The notes under the pieces: generated by a model
The model's input: the letters and a program-made list of their open reading frames with translations, nothing else
Databases searched by the model: none
What the model was told of the DNA's origin: nothing
In this document: one piece after another, positions 1 to 7,511 of the stretch
How the letters are laid out: each line of letters starts with the position of its first letter
How positions within the stretch are numbered: position 1 is the stretch's first letter
Position numbers and translations under genes: made by a program
Origin: Brevibacillus sp.
Lineage (GTDB): Bacteria; Bacillota; Bacilli; Brevibacillales; Brevibacillaceae
NCBI GenBank assembly: GCA_029240815.1
Contig: JARDZO010000186.1
Span: 1 to 11,171 of the forward strand
Reading direction: 5' to 3'
DNA length: 11,171 bases

Positions 1-177
1 CTTCATAATGGTCTGTGACACAAAAAAAGCGGTTTGCAAGGCCCAAACGACAGCAAGCAACCCGAAAGCCAGGCGATTGACTTTCCGGTTGCTTTGCAAG
101 AAGTCGTTAAAATAGAAGAGAACACTTGCAGCGTAGAGAAAGATCGTCAGGTCGTAGATCCATCTCACCTCGGACAT
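1..177 (-). CDS. hemX: HemX, membrane protein of the heme operon (partial, N-terminal 59 residues)
   Basis: The gene runs off the left edge, so only the first 59 codons are visible, from an ATG at 177. The visible protein starts MSEVRWIYDLTIFLYAASVL and shows one hydrophobic segment at about residues 7-27 (with the FYFNDFLQ stretch just after), a short basic stretch with NRKVNR, and a second hydrophobic segment from about 35 to 57. This matches the start of Bacillus HemX, a multi-helix membrane protein related to the cytochrome c assembly (CcsA-like) family. In B. subtilis it lowers the cellular level of glutamyl-tRNA reductase and is dispensable for heme synthesis. It lies 62 bp downstream of hemA on the same strand with no terminator between them, so it is almost certainly co-transcribed. 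A purine-rich AGGGGAGAG tract lies just upstream of the ATG. Identity rests on the N-terminal similarity plus the position directly after hemA. Confidence 0.87.
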   Translation of the reverse strand, partial: MSEVRWIYDLTIFLYAASVLFYFNDFLQSNRKVNRLAFGLLAVVWALQTAFFVSQTIMK

Positions 178-239
178 GCACTCTCTCCCCTCTTTCCCCA
201 TTCGGTTTCTATCAATTGCCCGTAGCTGAACAGTCTTGC

Positions 240-1601
240 TTAATCACGGACACGGGATGCCAGCACCTGCTCACGAGGAGTTGCCTGTATGGTTTTCTCA
301 TCTGCCCACTTGGCTTCCTGTTCCGTGCGTTCCAGAATTTCCTCCAAGGCAAACATCTTGGAGAACATCTCCAGTACTTCTTCTCCATTTTTTGAAGCCG
401 CCATTTCTTTCAGACGCACAACCGGATCGTGCATGAGTTGATTGACGATTCCTTTTGTGGTCTTGCGGATGATATGTAACTCTCGCTCTGACAGATTAGG
501 CAGCTTGTTTTCGATTTTCCGCATCGCTTCATTTTGAATACCCAACGTTTTTTCACGCAGGGCAGCAATCAGAGGGGCTACTCCCAGCGTTTGATACCAG
601 TTGGTAAAAGCGACGATCTCATCTTGAATCATGGCATCCAGACGATCTGCTTCCCGGGAACGTTCCGCCACGTTGCTCGCAACGATGCCTTCCAGATCGT
701 CAATGTCGTAGAGATACACATTGTCCAGATCGTGCAGATCCGGATTCAGATCGCGCGGCACCGCGATGTCCACCATAAACAACGGGCGATGCTTGCGTTT
801 TTTCATGATGGGAGCCAGTTCGTTTTTGCCCAGGACATAACCGTTTGCCCCGGTCGAACTGATGACGATGTCTGCGGTGAGCAGAGCCTCTGGCAGCTGC
901 TCCATCGTACAGGATTCTCCCTTGAATTTTTCAGCGAGCAGCTGCGCTCTCTCCAGCGTCCGGTTGGCAACGAGTACCTTTTCCGAGCCATTCGCATGCA
1001 AATGCTTGGCAGTCAGTTCACTCATTTTTCCCGCACCGACGATCAGTACGGACTTACCGGCAAAGGAACCGAATATCTTTTTCCCCAGCTCTACAGCAGC
1101 GTAGCTAACCGATACAGCATTTTGTCCAATAGCTGTCTCTGTATGTGCGCGCTTTGCAAACGTAATCGCTTGCTTGAAGAGGGTATTAAACACAGTCCCC
1201 GTCGTCACGTGCTCTTGCGCCAATAGGAAGGCATCCCGAACTTGGCCCAAAATCTGCGTCTCCCCAACTACCATGGAATCGAGACCGGAAGAGACACGGA
1301 ACAGATGATCAATGGCCTGCTCGTTTTCCTTTATATACAAATGATCCTTAAATTGCTCTTTCTCCACGCCAAACCACTCCGCCAAAAAGCGGCGAGTATA
1401 GTCACGGCCGATATTGGCCTGATCGCACACAACATAGATCTCCGTGCGATTGCACGTACCGAGAATAATACATTCCGCAATACTCTTCGTCTGGGAGAGT
1501 AGATGAAGAGCGCGGGCGGTCCCATCGTCGCTAAACGTGAACTTTTCGCGTATTTCGACAGGTGCCGTTTTATAATTGAGGCCCAGCAAAAGAATATCCA
1601 T
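240..1601 (-). CDS. hemA: Glutamyl-tRNA reductase, first step of tetrapyrrole (C5 pathway) synthesis
   Basis: HemA is a cytoplasmic enzyme that uses NADPH to reduce glutamyl-tRNA(Glu) to glutamate-1-semialdehyde, the committed step to heme and other tetrapyrroles. The protein is 453 residues, the usual length. The N-terminal catalytic domain carries LGTCNRTEIY with the catalytic cysteine at residue 50. SSGLDSMVVGETQILGQ (about 104-120) is the substrate-binding signature. The NADPH-binding Rossmann domain has VGAGKMS (188-194) and ISSTGANG, and the C-terminal third is the helical dimerisation domain. An in-frame ATG lies 12 codons further upstream (1637), but the ATG at 1601 is preferred. It has GGGAGGA four bases before it (1606-1612), and it begins MDILLLGLNYKTAPVEIREK as family members do. 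It is the first gene of a heme operon continuing into hemX, and it is divergent from the transporter gene at 1836. HemX, a heme-responsive control and possibly PerR are the expected regulators. Confidence 0.97.
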   Translation of the reverse strand: MDILLLGLNYKTAPVEIREKFTFSDDGTARALHLLSQTKSIAECIILGTCNRTEIYVVCDQANIGRDYTRRFLAEWFGVEKEQFKDHLYIKENEQAIDHLFRVSSGLDSMVVGETQILGQVRDAFLLAQEHVTTGTVFNTLFKQAITFAKRAHTETAIGQNAVSVSYAAVELGKKIFGSFAGKSVLIVGAGKMSELTAKHLHANGSEKVLVANRTLERAQLLAEKFKGESCTMEQLPEALLTADIVISSTGANGYVLGKNELAPIMKKRKHRPLFMVDIAVPRDLNPDLHDLDNVYLYDIDDLEGIVASNVAERSREADRLDAMIQDEIVAFTNWYQTLGVAPLIAALREKTLGIQNEAMRKIENKLPNLSERELHIIRKTTKGIVNQLMHDPVVRLKEMAASKNGEEVLEMFSKMFALEEILERTEQEAKWADEKTIQATPREQVLASRVRD

Positions 1602-1646
1602 AATGTCCTCCCAGAATGACGTGCTTACATACACCATGTGTAAAAT

Positions 1647-1661
1647 GCATTATTATTATAA
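1647..1661. promoter_or_regulatory. Weak PerR-box-like operator overlapping the hemA -10
   Basis: The 15-mer GCATTATTATTATAA matches the palindromic Per box TTATAATnATTATAA at 11 of the 14 specified positions. The right half, ATTATAA, is perfect (1655-1661) and the left half is weak (4 of 7). It lies over the -10 element, where a repressor would block transcription. In B. subtilis the hemA operon is part of the peroxide (PerR) regulon, which makes the position plausible. The region is AT-rich, so chance similarity is a real alternative. Confidence 0.3.
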
Positions 1662-1663
1662 CA
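1655..1663 (-). promoter_or_regulatory. Extended -10 promoter for hemA
   Basis: Read on the minus strand the site is TGTTATAAT, a perfect extended -10 (TGn plus TATAAT). No good -35 is found 16-18 bp upstream (best is GTGGTC or TGGTCG), which fits an extended -10 promoter. The predicted transcript start is near 1648, giving a leader of about 47 nt before the hemA ATG at 1601. Assigned by inspection only. Confidence 0.55.
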
Positions 1664-1745
1664 TTATGTCCAGAATCGACCACGAGTAATTGTGAAAAAT
1701 TTATTAACGGAGTGCACATTGAATGAAAACCTTTATCAGATCTGC

Positions 1746-1774
1746 TTGCGTTCATGCGTAGAATGTCTTATGAT
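1746..1774 (+). promoter_or_regulatory. Candidate sigma-A promoter for the EamA transporter
   Basis: TTGCGT (1746-1751) and TATGAT (1769-1774) are separated by 17 bp. The -10 matches 5 of 6 consensus bases and the -35 only 3 of 6. The predicted start near 1781 leaves a leader of about 55 nt before the TTG start at 1836. Confidence 0.4.
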
Positions 1775-1835
1775 GCAGGCTAGATATGAGAACATCAGAA
1801 ACATTTTGAATTGTGCTGGAGGGAGAAAAGAAGCA

Positions 1836-2777
1836 TTGAAAAAACCATGGATGGCAGACATAACGCTGCTTCTAATCGCTTTTATCTGGGGGACTACATT
1901 CCTGATCGTGCAGCAGGCGATCACATCGTTGCCTCCCAATACGTTCAACGCAGTCCGTTTTACCATCGCTGCTCTATTTCTACTCATCATTCAATCAGTC
2001 TTGTACCGTCAACAATGGAAAGAATGGCGCGGTCCGCTTTTCAAGGCAGGGGTGATTCTCGGATTCTGGCTCTGTCTCGGATACGCCTTGCAAACCGTTG
2101 GGCTCTTGTATACCACACCGTCCAAAGCTGGCTTCATCACCGGATTGTCCGTGGTACTGGTGCCGTTGTTTTCTCTCCTATTGATGAAGGAGCGCGTCAA
2201 GCCTGCTGCCATCGTCGGCGTTATTCTCGCAGCTATGGGTCTGTACTTGTTGACCCAAAATCAGGAGTTCTCGTTTAACTTAGGCGATCTTCTTGTCTTT
2301 GGATGTGCGATCTGCTTTGCCATGCAAATCATATTTACGGGAAAATACGCGCCTCACTTTCCTGCTTTGCCTCTCGCCATCACTCAGCTGGGAACGGTCG
2401 CAGTCCTGAGTTGGATTTACGCGTTGTTCTTTGAAGACTGGAGTCGTGCGTTTGACCCACAGATCTTATTCATGCCGGAAGTCGCTTTCGGTCTCATCAT
2501 CACTTCCATTTTTGCAACAGCCTTAGCTTTTCTGGCACAAACCGCCCTGCAAAAGCAGACCAGCTCGACCAGGGTCGCACTCATTTTCGCCCTGGAGCCC
2601 GTATTTGCTGCACTGACCTCGTTCGTCTTTATTCACGAAGTGTTGAACGGTCGACAGCTGACAGGGTGTCTGATGATCTTTGTCGGGATGATTCTCGCGG
2701 AGCTGCCGATTCAAGAATGGCTCCGCAACAGTCGCACGCGAAAGCGAAAAACAAATGATGGCAGTGAATCTGCCTGA
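1836..2777 (+). CDS. EamA/DMT-superfamily transporter, ten-helix membrane protein
   Basis: This is a predicted inner-membrane permease of the drug/metabolite transporter superfamily, 313 residues with two tandem EamA domains of about five helices each. The first helix has the typical LIAFIWGTTFLIVQQ. The first repeat continues with LQTVGLLYTTPSKAGFITGL and ends near LLMKERV, and the second repeat has the usual ALEPVFAALTSF followed by a last helix and a basic tail (RTRKRK). The substrate cannot be told; relatives export amino acids, metabolites or drugs. The reading frame is open upstream to 1692, but that extra sequence is not hydrophobic and does not resemble the family. I chose the TTG at 1836, which has GGAGGGAG at 1818-1825 before it; an in-frame ATG at 1851 is the alternative. 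The gene is monocistronic: divergent from hemA and convergent with the GH84 gene, from which a hairpin terminator separates it. Confidence 0.88.
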   Translation: MKKPWMADITLLLIAFIWGTTFLIVQQAITSLPPNTFNAVRFTIAALFLLIIQSVLYRQQWKEWRGPLFKAGVILGFWLCLGYALQTVGLLYTTPSKAGFITGLSVVLVPLFSLLLMKERVKPAAIVGVILAAMGLYLLTQNQEFSFNLGDLLVFGCAICFAMQIIFTGKYAPHFPALPLAITQLGTVAVLSWIYALFFEDWSRAFDPQILFMPEVAFGLIITSIFATALAFLAQTALQKQTSSTRVALIFALEPVFAALTSFVFIHEVLNGRQLTGCLMIFVGMILAELPIQEWLRNSRTRKRKTNDGSESA

Positions 2778-2788
2778 ACACACAGAAC

Positions 2789-2826
2789 AAAAGGTTCCTT
2801 CTCCTCTACCGGAAAAGGAACCTTTT
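2789..2826. terminator. Bidirectional rho-independent terminator between transporter and GH84 gene
   Basis: A perfect 12-bp inverted repeat, AAAAGGTTCCTT (2789-2800) with AAGGAACCTTTT (2815-2826), has a 14-base loop. The T-rich end of each arm gives a short U run whichever strand is transcribed. It sits between two convergent genes ending at 2777 and 2843, so it can serve both. Confidence 0.85.
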
Positions 2827-2842
2827 ACTGTATAACGCTCGA

Positions 2843-4195
2843 CTACGTCGCCTTTCGCACTTCCTGCAGCACGGCTTCCACGAATATATTCATGACTTGC
2901 CCACATACTTTTTGCGGCAGCTTCTCCGTTCGTTTTAGCCATTGCTTGAGCTTCAGCAAGTGAAAAGCTGCTTGTGTCAGTCGTCCACTTGTACCTGCCT
3001 CGACCAGTCCTACTGCCGACTGACCGACTTTTGCCCAGTGTCGGTACTTCTCCAGCCAAGGTCTGCATTCCGTTGCCAGCTTTTGATTCGTCATCCCCAG
3101 CAGCAATTGCTCGGCAGACTCCTCCATCTCGGCGAACAGCGTTTGCAAATGCGAAACCGCCTCATGTCGATCTCCCTGAAGGAACTGAAAACGAAATTTC
3201 AATAAGGCTTCCATCATCGCAGGAGACTCCATTTCATTGAGGAACGAACTCTGCACGTTATCGGCAAAGCGCATAAACGCAGCGGCATCCCTGGAGCCTA
3301 CCACTTCGTCCACCGCTTTTTCCCAAGCAGTATGCGGATCATAGCCCAATGGATCGCGTAAATAGGCTGCCGTCGTAATCAAAGGAATCTTCGAGCATTC
3401 CGGTCTGGACATCGCATTGGCTACATAACCCGCAGAGTGGCTCCATAAATCGGGATCTCGATGGCGAAGCGGTCCAATGTGAAGCTCGTTTGCCATCGCC
3501 AGATCGTTAACTGGATAATTATCCCAGTACAAAGGTTTATGCCTGGTATATTTCTGGAATCGCTCGGCATCCCCATCCGTTAAGAACGGGGAACAGACAA
3601 AGCGTCCCGTCCAGAAAAGGTCGATCTGTTCTGGCAGATGAAGACCCAGATGCTGAATGTAGGGTTCTTTCCCGAGACCGTTGTACTGAGTCGGACAAAT
3701 CACCAGTTTGACTTGATCCGACCATTGGCGTACTTCGTCCCAGACCCGCATCGTCACATCCACATGGGCATCTGCCAGATGTTGATATCGCTTTACGTCT
3801 GCCCGGTGAAGGAGATGCATTGGTATATCATCGAACAAGAGGGCAAAATACCGAACTCCTCTGTCAAACATCGCTCGATACTTCCGTAAAAGCTGAGCGC
3901 TATGCTCTTGATTGGAGTACTCCATGCTCAAGCCTGGACTCAGACAGTAAACGAAGTGCACGCTCCCTTTTTGGGTGGCACAGATCAGCTCGTTGATCTC
4001 ACGAGAAGCCGCTTCAGGGTGCATCTCCATCCATTTTTCCCGCAAGTACATATCGTCCTTTGGGGAATAGAAGTACGTGTTGTATTCATGCCGACTCAAA
4101 AAATCGATCATGTCCAGCCGCTCTGCATGCGTCCAGGGCGTTCCATAGAAACCTTCGATCACACCGCGTACGGCAAAGCGTGCAAGCTCGCTCAC
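2843..4195 (-). CDS. GH84-family beta-N-acetylglucosaminidase (protein O-GlcNAcase-like), cytoplasmic
   Basis: This 450-residue enzyme is predicted to cleave terminal beta-linked N-acetylglucosamine by the substrate-assisted mechanism of glycoside hydrolase family 84. The catalytic TIM-barrel domain spans about residues 8-290. It carries GVIEGFYGTPWT (11-22), YSPKDD (43-48), the catalytic aspartate pair in FDD (122-123), CPTQYNGLG (168-175) and YWDNYPVND (223-231). In family numbering the N226 and D231 pair keeps the five-residue spacing of the substrate-binding Asn/Asp of human OGA. All key residues I can recognise are present. Residues about 300-450 are a helical region without a recognisable carbohydrate-binding module. 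There is no signal peptide or membrane segment, so it should act in the cytoplasm, unlike secreted clostridial GH84 hyaluronidases. The start is GTG with GGGGAGG eight bases upstream (4204-4210). It follows engB by 52 bp on the same strand, suggesting read-through from the lon-engB transcript. The natural substrate (muropeptide, glycan fragment or glycoprotein) is unknown. Confidence 0.9.
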   Translation of the reverse strand: MSELARFAVRGVIEGFYGTPWTHAERLDMIDFLSRHEYNTYFYSPKDDMYLREKWMEMHPEAASREINELICATQKGSVHFVYCLSPGLSMEYSNQEHSAQLLRKYRAMFDRGVRYFALLFDDIPMHLLHRADVKRYQHLADAHVDVTMRVWDEVRQWSDQVKLVICPTQYNGLGKEPYIQHLGLHLPEQIDLFWTGRFVCSPFLTDGDAERFQKYTRHKPLYWDNYPVNDLAMANELHIGPLRHRDPDLWSHSAGYVANAMSRPECSKIPLITTAAYLRDPLGYDPHTAWEKAVDEVVGSRDAAAFMRFADNVQSSFLNEMESPAMMEALLKFRFQFLQGDRHEAVSHLQTLFAEMEESAEQLLLGMTNQKLATECRPWLEKYRHWAKVGQSAVGLVEAGTSGRLTQAAFHLLKLKQWLKRTEKLPQKVCGQVMNIFVEAVLQEVRKAT

Positions 4196-4247
4196 GAAAA
4201 CTGCCTCCCCTTCCCCCTCCGGATTGGGTCACGACTTATTCGGTCAT

Positions 4248-4901
4248 TCAGTCGTTTTTGCTTGAAACTGTTGCATGAGAATCCTGCGTCGTATCCATTT
4301 CTGGTTCATGGTTATTGGCACGCAAGCGGCGAAGAATTTCGCCCCACAACTCATCCTTGCCTTGTCCTGTCTCTGAGGAAAAGATAATGATCGTGTCATC
4401 GCCACGCAAGCGCAGGCTTTGCCGGATTACTTTTGTATGCTGCAGCCAACGTCCGCGTGCTATCTTATCCCCTTTGGTAGCGACTACCACGGTCGGAATC
4501 CCGATTTGCTTGCACCAATCGTACATGGCAATATCGTCCTTGCTCGGCGCGTGGCGGATGTCCACCAATTGGATCACAAAGCGAAGCTCTTGGCGATTTT
4601 TCAGATAGCCTTCAATCATCTTGCCCCATGTTTCCTTGATTGACTTCGCCACCTTCGCGTAGCCATATCCAGGAAAGTCGACGAAATAGAGCATTTGATT
4701 GACACGGAAATAGTTCAACGTCTGTGTTTTACCTGGGCGGGAGCTGATGCGCGCCAGCCCTTTGCGGTTCATCATTTTGTTGAGAAGGGACGATTTCCCT
4801 ACGTTGGAACGGCCCACGAGTGCAATTTCATGCAGGCCGTCCTCTGGATACTGCTTGGGTCCTACAGCGCTGATGACAAACTCAGATGAAGTTACTTTCA
4901 T
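4248..4901 (-). CDS. engB: Ribosome-assembly GTPase EngB (YsxC/YihA)
   Basis: EngB is an essential GTPase needed for late assembly of the 50S ribosomal subunit. All GTP-binding motifs are visible: GRSNVGKS (G1, 30-37), GKTQT (G2, 57-61), DFPG (G3, 75-78), TKGD (G4, 142-145) and SSETG (G5, 175-179). The protein has 217 residues, about 20 longer than typical; the excess is a polar C-terminal tail after RRLRANN that looks unstructured. The ATG overlaps the lon stop codon as ATGA (4898-4901), so translation is probably coupled to lon. The lon-engB order is conserved in Bacillus relatives. Confidence 0.96.
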   Translation of the reverse strand: MKVTSSEFVISAVGPKQYPEDGLHEIALVGRSNVGKSSLLNKMMNRKGLARISSRPGKTQTLNYFRVNQMLYFVDFPGYGYAKVAKSIKETWGKMIEGYLKNRQELRFVIQLVDIRHAPSKDDIAMYDWCKQIGIPTVVVATKGDKIARGRWLQHTKVIRQSLRLRGDDTIIIFSSETGQGKDELWGEILRRLRANNHEPEMDTTQDSHATVSSKND

Positions 4902-7237
4902 TTTTTGTCACCTACTAGCTGTTTGGTTAGTGCGTGCCGCAACACTTCATCCACATGTTCTACAGGGAAGAAGGTGAGTGCTTCACGTACACTTTCCGGA
5001 ATATCCTCGATGTCCTTTTCGTTGTCCTTCGGCAAAATGATCGTCGTCAAGCCTGCACGGTGAGCAGACATGCATTTTTCCTTCAGACCACCAATCGGAA
5101 GCACCCGACCACGCAAGGTAATTTCGCCCGTCATTCCGACTTCTTTTTTCACCGGAATTCCTGTCAACGCAGACACCAGAGCAGTTGCCATTGTTATCCC
5201 TGCGGATGGTCCGTCTTTTGGAATCGCACCCTCGGGAACGTGAATATGGATGTCGTTCTTTTCATGGAAATCCGGATCGATTCCCCACTCGTGCGCACGG
5301 GAACGTATATAGCTGAAGGCAGCCTGTGCCGATTCCTTCATCACATCGCCCAGCTGTCCGGTCAACGTCAGCTTGCCTTTCCCGGCTAAAATGCTAACTT
5401 CCACATTTAATGTGTCGCCACCAGCTTGCGTCCAAGCCAGACCTGTAACAGAACCAATCTGATCCTTTTTCTCAGCCAGACCATAGCGGAAGCGTGGTTT
5501 TCCTAGGAGCGCTTCCAGTGTCTTCGCGGTAACGACCACACGCTTTTTCTCACCGCTCACAATCATTTTGGCTGCTTTGCGGCAGACATTGGCTGCTTCC
5601 CGATTCAGATTGCGCACACCAGCTTCACGCGTGTACAGACGCACCAGCTTCAGCATGGCATCCTCATTCATTTGCAGCTTATCTTTGCCCAGACCGTGAT
5701 CTTCCATTTGCTTCGGCAACAGGTAGCCGCGCAGGATGTTCAGTTTTTCCAGCTCTGTGTAGCCTGCAATCGAGATCACTTCCATCCGGTCGAGCAATGG
5801 ACGCGGAATGGTATCGAGGCTGTTTGCCGTCGTAATGAACATGACGTTCGTCAGATCATACGTTTCTTCTATATAATGATCGCTAAATTTGTCATTTTGG
5901 TTCGGGTCCAGCACTTCGAGCAAGGCAGAAGCAGGGTCTCCACGGAAATCGGAAGCGAGCTTGTCGATTTCATCCAGCAAGAATACCGGATTGATCGTAC
6001 CCGCCTGCTTCATCCCCTGAATAATCCGTCCTGGCAATGCCCCTACGTACGTACGGCGATGGCCGCGAATCTCTGCTTCATCACGGACACCACCGAGCGA
6101 AATCCGCACAAATTCACGTCCCAGCGCACGTGCGACAGAACGAGCAAGGGAAGTTTTCCCTACCCCTGGAGGACCAACCAGACAGAGAATCGGACCGCGC
6201 ATGGAATTGACCAGCTTTTGCACAGCCAAGTATTCCAGGACACGCTCTTTTGGTTTTTCCAGACCGTAGTGGTCTTCGTCCAGCACTTCTTCCGCGTGCT
6301 TGATATCGAGATTGTCTTCTGTCGTCTTTGTCCACGGGAGAGCAAACAACGTATCAATATACGTGCGGATGACCGAGCCTTCTGCAGAAGTGGATGGCAT
6401 TTTCTCCAACCGCTCCAGCTCTTTCTCGATCTTGGTTTTAATCCGCTCAGGTGCATCGGACTTTTCCAACTGGTCCCGCAGTTCATCTATTTCCCCTTGA
6501 CGTCCATCCTTGTCACCGAGCTCTTTCTGGATCGCTTTCATTTGCTCACGCAGATAGTATTCCTTTTGCGTGCGCTCCATCTGCTTTTTGACGCGATTGC
6601 CGATTTTGCGTTCCAGCTCCAGAACCTCGCGTTCATTGTTGAGAATGGTCAAAAGGATCTCCAGACGTTCCTGGATGTTGACGGTCTCCAGGATTTCCTG
6701 CTTATCCTTCATTTTCAACGGCAAATGGGATGCGATCACATCGGCCAGTCTCCCTGGCTCCTCAATGTCCTGTACAGACGTAAGCGTCTCAGGAGAAACC
6801 TTTTTCGACAGCTTGATGTACTGCTCGAAATGGTTGAGCAGTGACCTCATCAATGCTTCCACTTCGTTTTCTTCTGCTTTTTCTTCCTTCAAGTATGTAA
6901 TGGACACGACAAAATAATCTTCCTGTTGAAGATATTCCTCGATTTTGGCACGCTGCAAGCCTTCTACCAATACACGGATTGTACCGTTTGGCAGCTTCAA
7001 CATCTGTTTCACGCGCGCAACGGTTCCGATGCTGTAGATTTGTTCAGCATCAGGTTCTTCTATGTGTACTTCTTCCTGCGTCGCAAGCAAGATCTTGTTG
7101 TCGTCTACCATGGCTTGCTCCAAAGCACGAATGGACTTTTCGCGTCCAACGTCCAAATGAAGAACCATCGTAGGATAAACAAGCAATCCTCGCAACGGGA
7201 GAAGCGGTAATTCTCGTTTACCGGAACGTTCGCCCAA
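4898..7237 (-). CDS. lon: ATP-dependent Lon protease (LonA type)
   Basis: Lon is a cytoplasmic homohexameric AAA+ serine protease that degrades misfolded and selected regulatory proteins. The 779-residue protein has the complete LonA layout. The N-terminal substrate-binding domain starts with [13 protein letters not shown] and is followed by a helical coiled-coil region (about 190-280). The AAA+ module has Walker A GPPGVGKT (355-362) and Walker B FLLDEID (419-425). The protease domain holds the Ser-Lys dyad: Ser678 in KDGPSAG and Lys721 in GGLKEK, with the family's 43-residue spacing. The start codon is TTG at 7237, supported by AAGGAGAGG nine bases upstream; internal ATGs would cut into the conserved N-terminal motif. 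The gene follows lonB after a 295-bp region with its own promoter signals and is coupled to engB downstream. No CIRCE element or CtsR heptamer repeat is visible upstream. Confidence 0.98.
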   Translation of the reverse strand: MGERSGKRELPLLPLRGLLVYPTMVLHLDVGREKSIRALEQAMVDDNKILLATQEEVHIEEPDAEQIYSIGTVARVKQMLKLPNGTIRVLVEGLQRAKIEEYLQQEDYFVVSITYLKEEKAEENEVEALMRSLLNHFEQYIKLSKKVSPETLTSVQDIEEPGRLADVIASHLPLKMKDKQEILETVNIQERLEILLTILNNEREVLELERKIGNRVKKQMERTQKEYYLREQMKAIQKELGDKDGRQGEIDELRDQLEKSDAPERIKTKIEKELERLEKMPSTSAEGSVIRTYIDTLFALPWTKTTEDNLDIKHAEEVLDEDHYGLEKPKERVLEYLAVQKLVNSMRGPILCLVGPPGVGKTSLARSVARALGREFVRISLGGVRDEAEIRGHRRTYVGALPGRIIQGMKQAGTINPVFLLDEIDKLASDFRGDPASALLEVLDPNQNDKFSDHYIEETYDLTNVMFITTANSLDTIPRPLLDRMEVISIAGYTELEKLNILRGYLLPKQMEDHGLGKDKLQMNEDAMLKLVRLYTREAGVRNLNREAANVCRKAAKMIVSGEKKRVVVTAKTLEALLGKPRFRYGLAEKKDQIGSVTGLAWTQAGGDTLNVEVSILAGKGKLTLTGQLGDVMKESAQAAFSYIRSRAHEWGIDPDFHEKNDIHIHVPEGAIPKDGPSAGITMATALVSALTGIPVKKEVGMTGEITLRGRVLPIGGLKEKCMSAHRAGLTTIILPKDNEKDIEDIPESVREALTFFPVEHVDEVLRHALTKQLVGDKK

Positions 7238-7340
7238 GCGGATGCACCTCTCCTTGTTGAATCTATCCCTCTTACCAAGAGTCAGCTAATGAGAAAACTC
7301 GTCTACACCACGTCTGCTGGCGTAGTCTCGTCACGCTTTC

Positions 7341-7377
7341 ACTATCGTCAGAGTACATGTTTATACCTGCTGATAGT
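7341..7377. repeat. Imperfect inverted repeat enclosing a possible -10 upstream of lon
   Basis: ACTATCGTCAG (7341-7351) and CTGCTGATAGT (7367-7377) are inverted copies matching at 9 of 11 positions, with 15 bases between. On the minus strand the spacer contains TATAAA (7360-7365), which could be the -10 of a second lon promoter; the matching -35 would be TTTGCA at 18 bp (4 of 6), inside the neighbouring hairpin. The repeat could be an operator or an RNA hairpin. Confidence 0.35.
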
Positions 7378-7384
7378 CGTACAT

Positions 7385-7413
7385 GCAAAAACGGCCGAAA
7401 TAGCCGTTTTTGC
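7385..7413 (-). terminator. Terminator-like hairpin between lonB and lon
   Basis: GCAAAAACGGC (7385-7395) and GCCGTTTTTGC (7403-7413) form a perfect 11-bp stem with a 7-base loop. The GC-rich upper stem followed by five U residues is the usual rho-independent form, and it is symmetrical so it may act in both directions. It is the only terminator found after the lonB stop at 7533. Because it also lies downstream of the best lon promoter, it may act as a leader attenuator rather than only as the lonB terminator. Confidence 0.7.
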
Positions 7414-7482
7414 TCCCGCACGGCGCCCCCAAAAGCAAAGCAGGACTGGCCCTTCACTCTTTGCAAGCAGAAGCTTTTTTCC

Positions 7483-7511
7483 ATTGTAGCGCAAACGCAA
7501 TGCGATGTCTA
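7483..7511 (-). promoter_or_regulatory. Sigma-A promoter upstream of lon
   Basis: On the minus strand, TAGACA (7506-7511) and TACAAT (7483-7488) are separated by exactly 17 bp. Each hexamer matches the vegetative consensus at 5 of 6 bases, the best such match I found in the region. The predicted start is near 7476, about 60 nt before the hairpin at 7385-7413. Confidence 0.6.

Noticed and set aside
534..1226. Plus-strand open frame of 230 codons opposite hemA
   Set aside because: It is a shadow of hemA with no recognisable domain.
1692..1835. Upstream 48-codon extension of the transporter reading frame from a GTG
   Set aside because: The extension is not hydrophobic and does not resemble family N-termini. 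It covers the candidate promoter, and a better ribosome binding site precedes the TTG at 1836.
4231..4255. Small inverted repeat ACGACT/AGTCGT followed by T on the plus strand near the engB stop
   Set aside because: The stem is only six bp and the T run is on the strand opposite to the genes, with no plus-strand transcript to terminate. It overlaps the engB end, so it is probably chance.
5672..6844. Long plus-strand open frame (390 codons) opposite lon
   Set aside because: It lies wholly antisense to the conserved lon coding sequence, has no family-like motif and no ribosome binding site of note; it is a by-product of lon codon usage.
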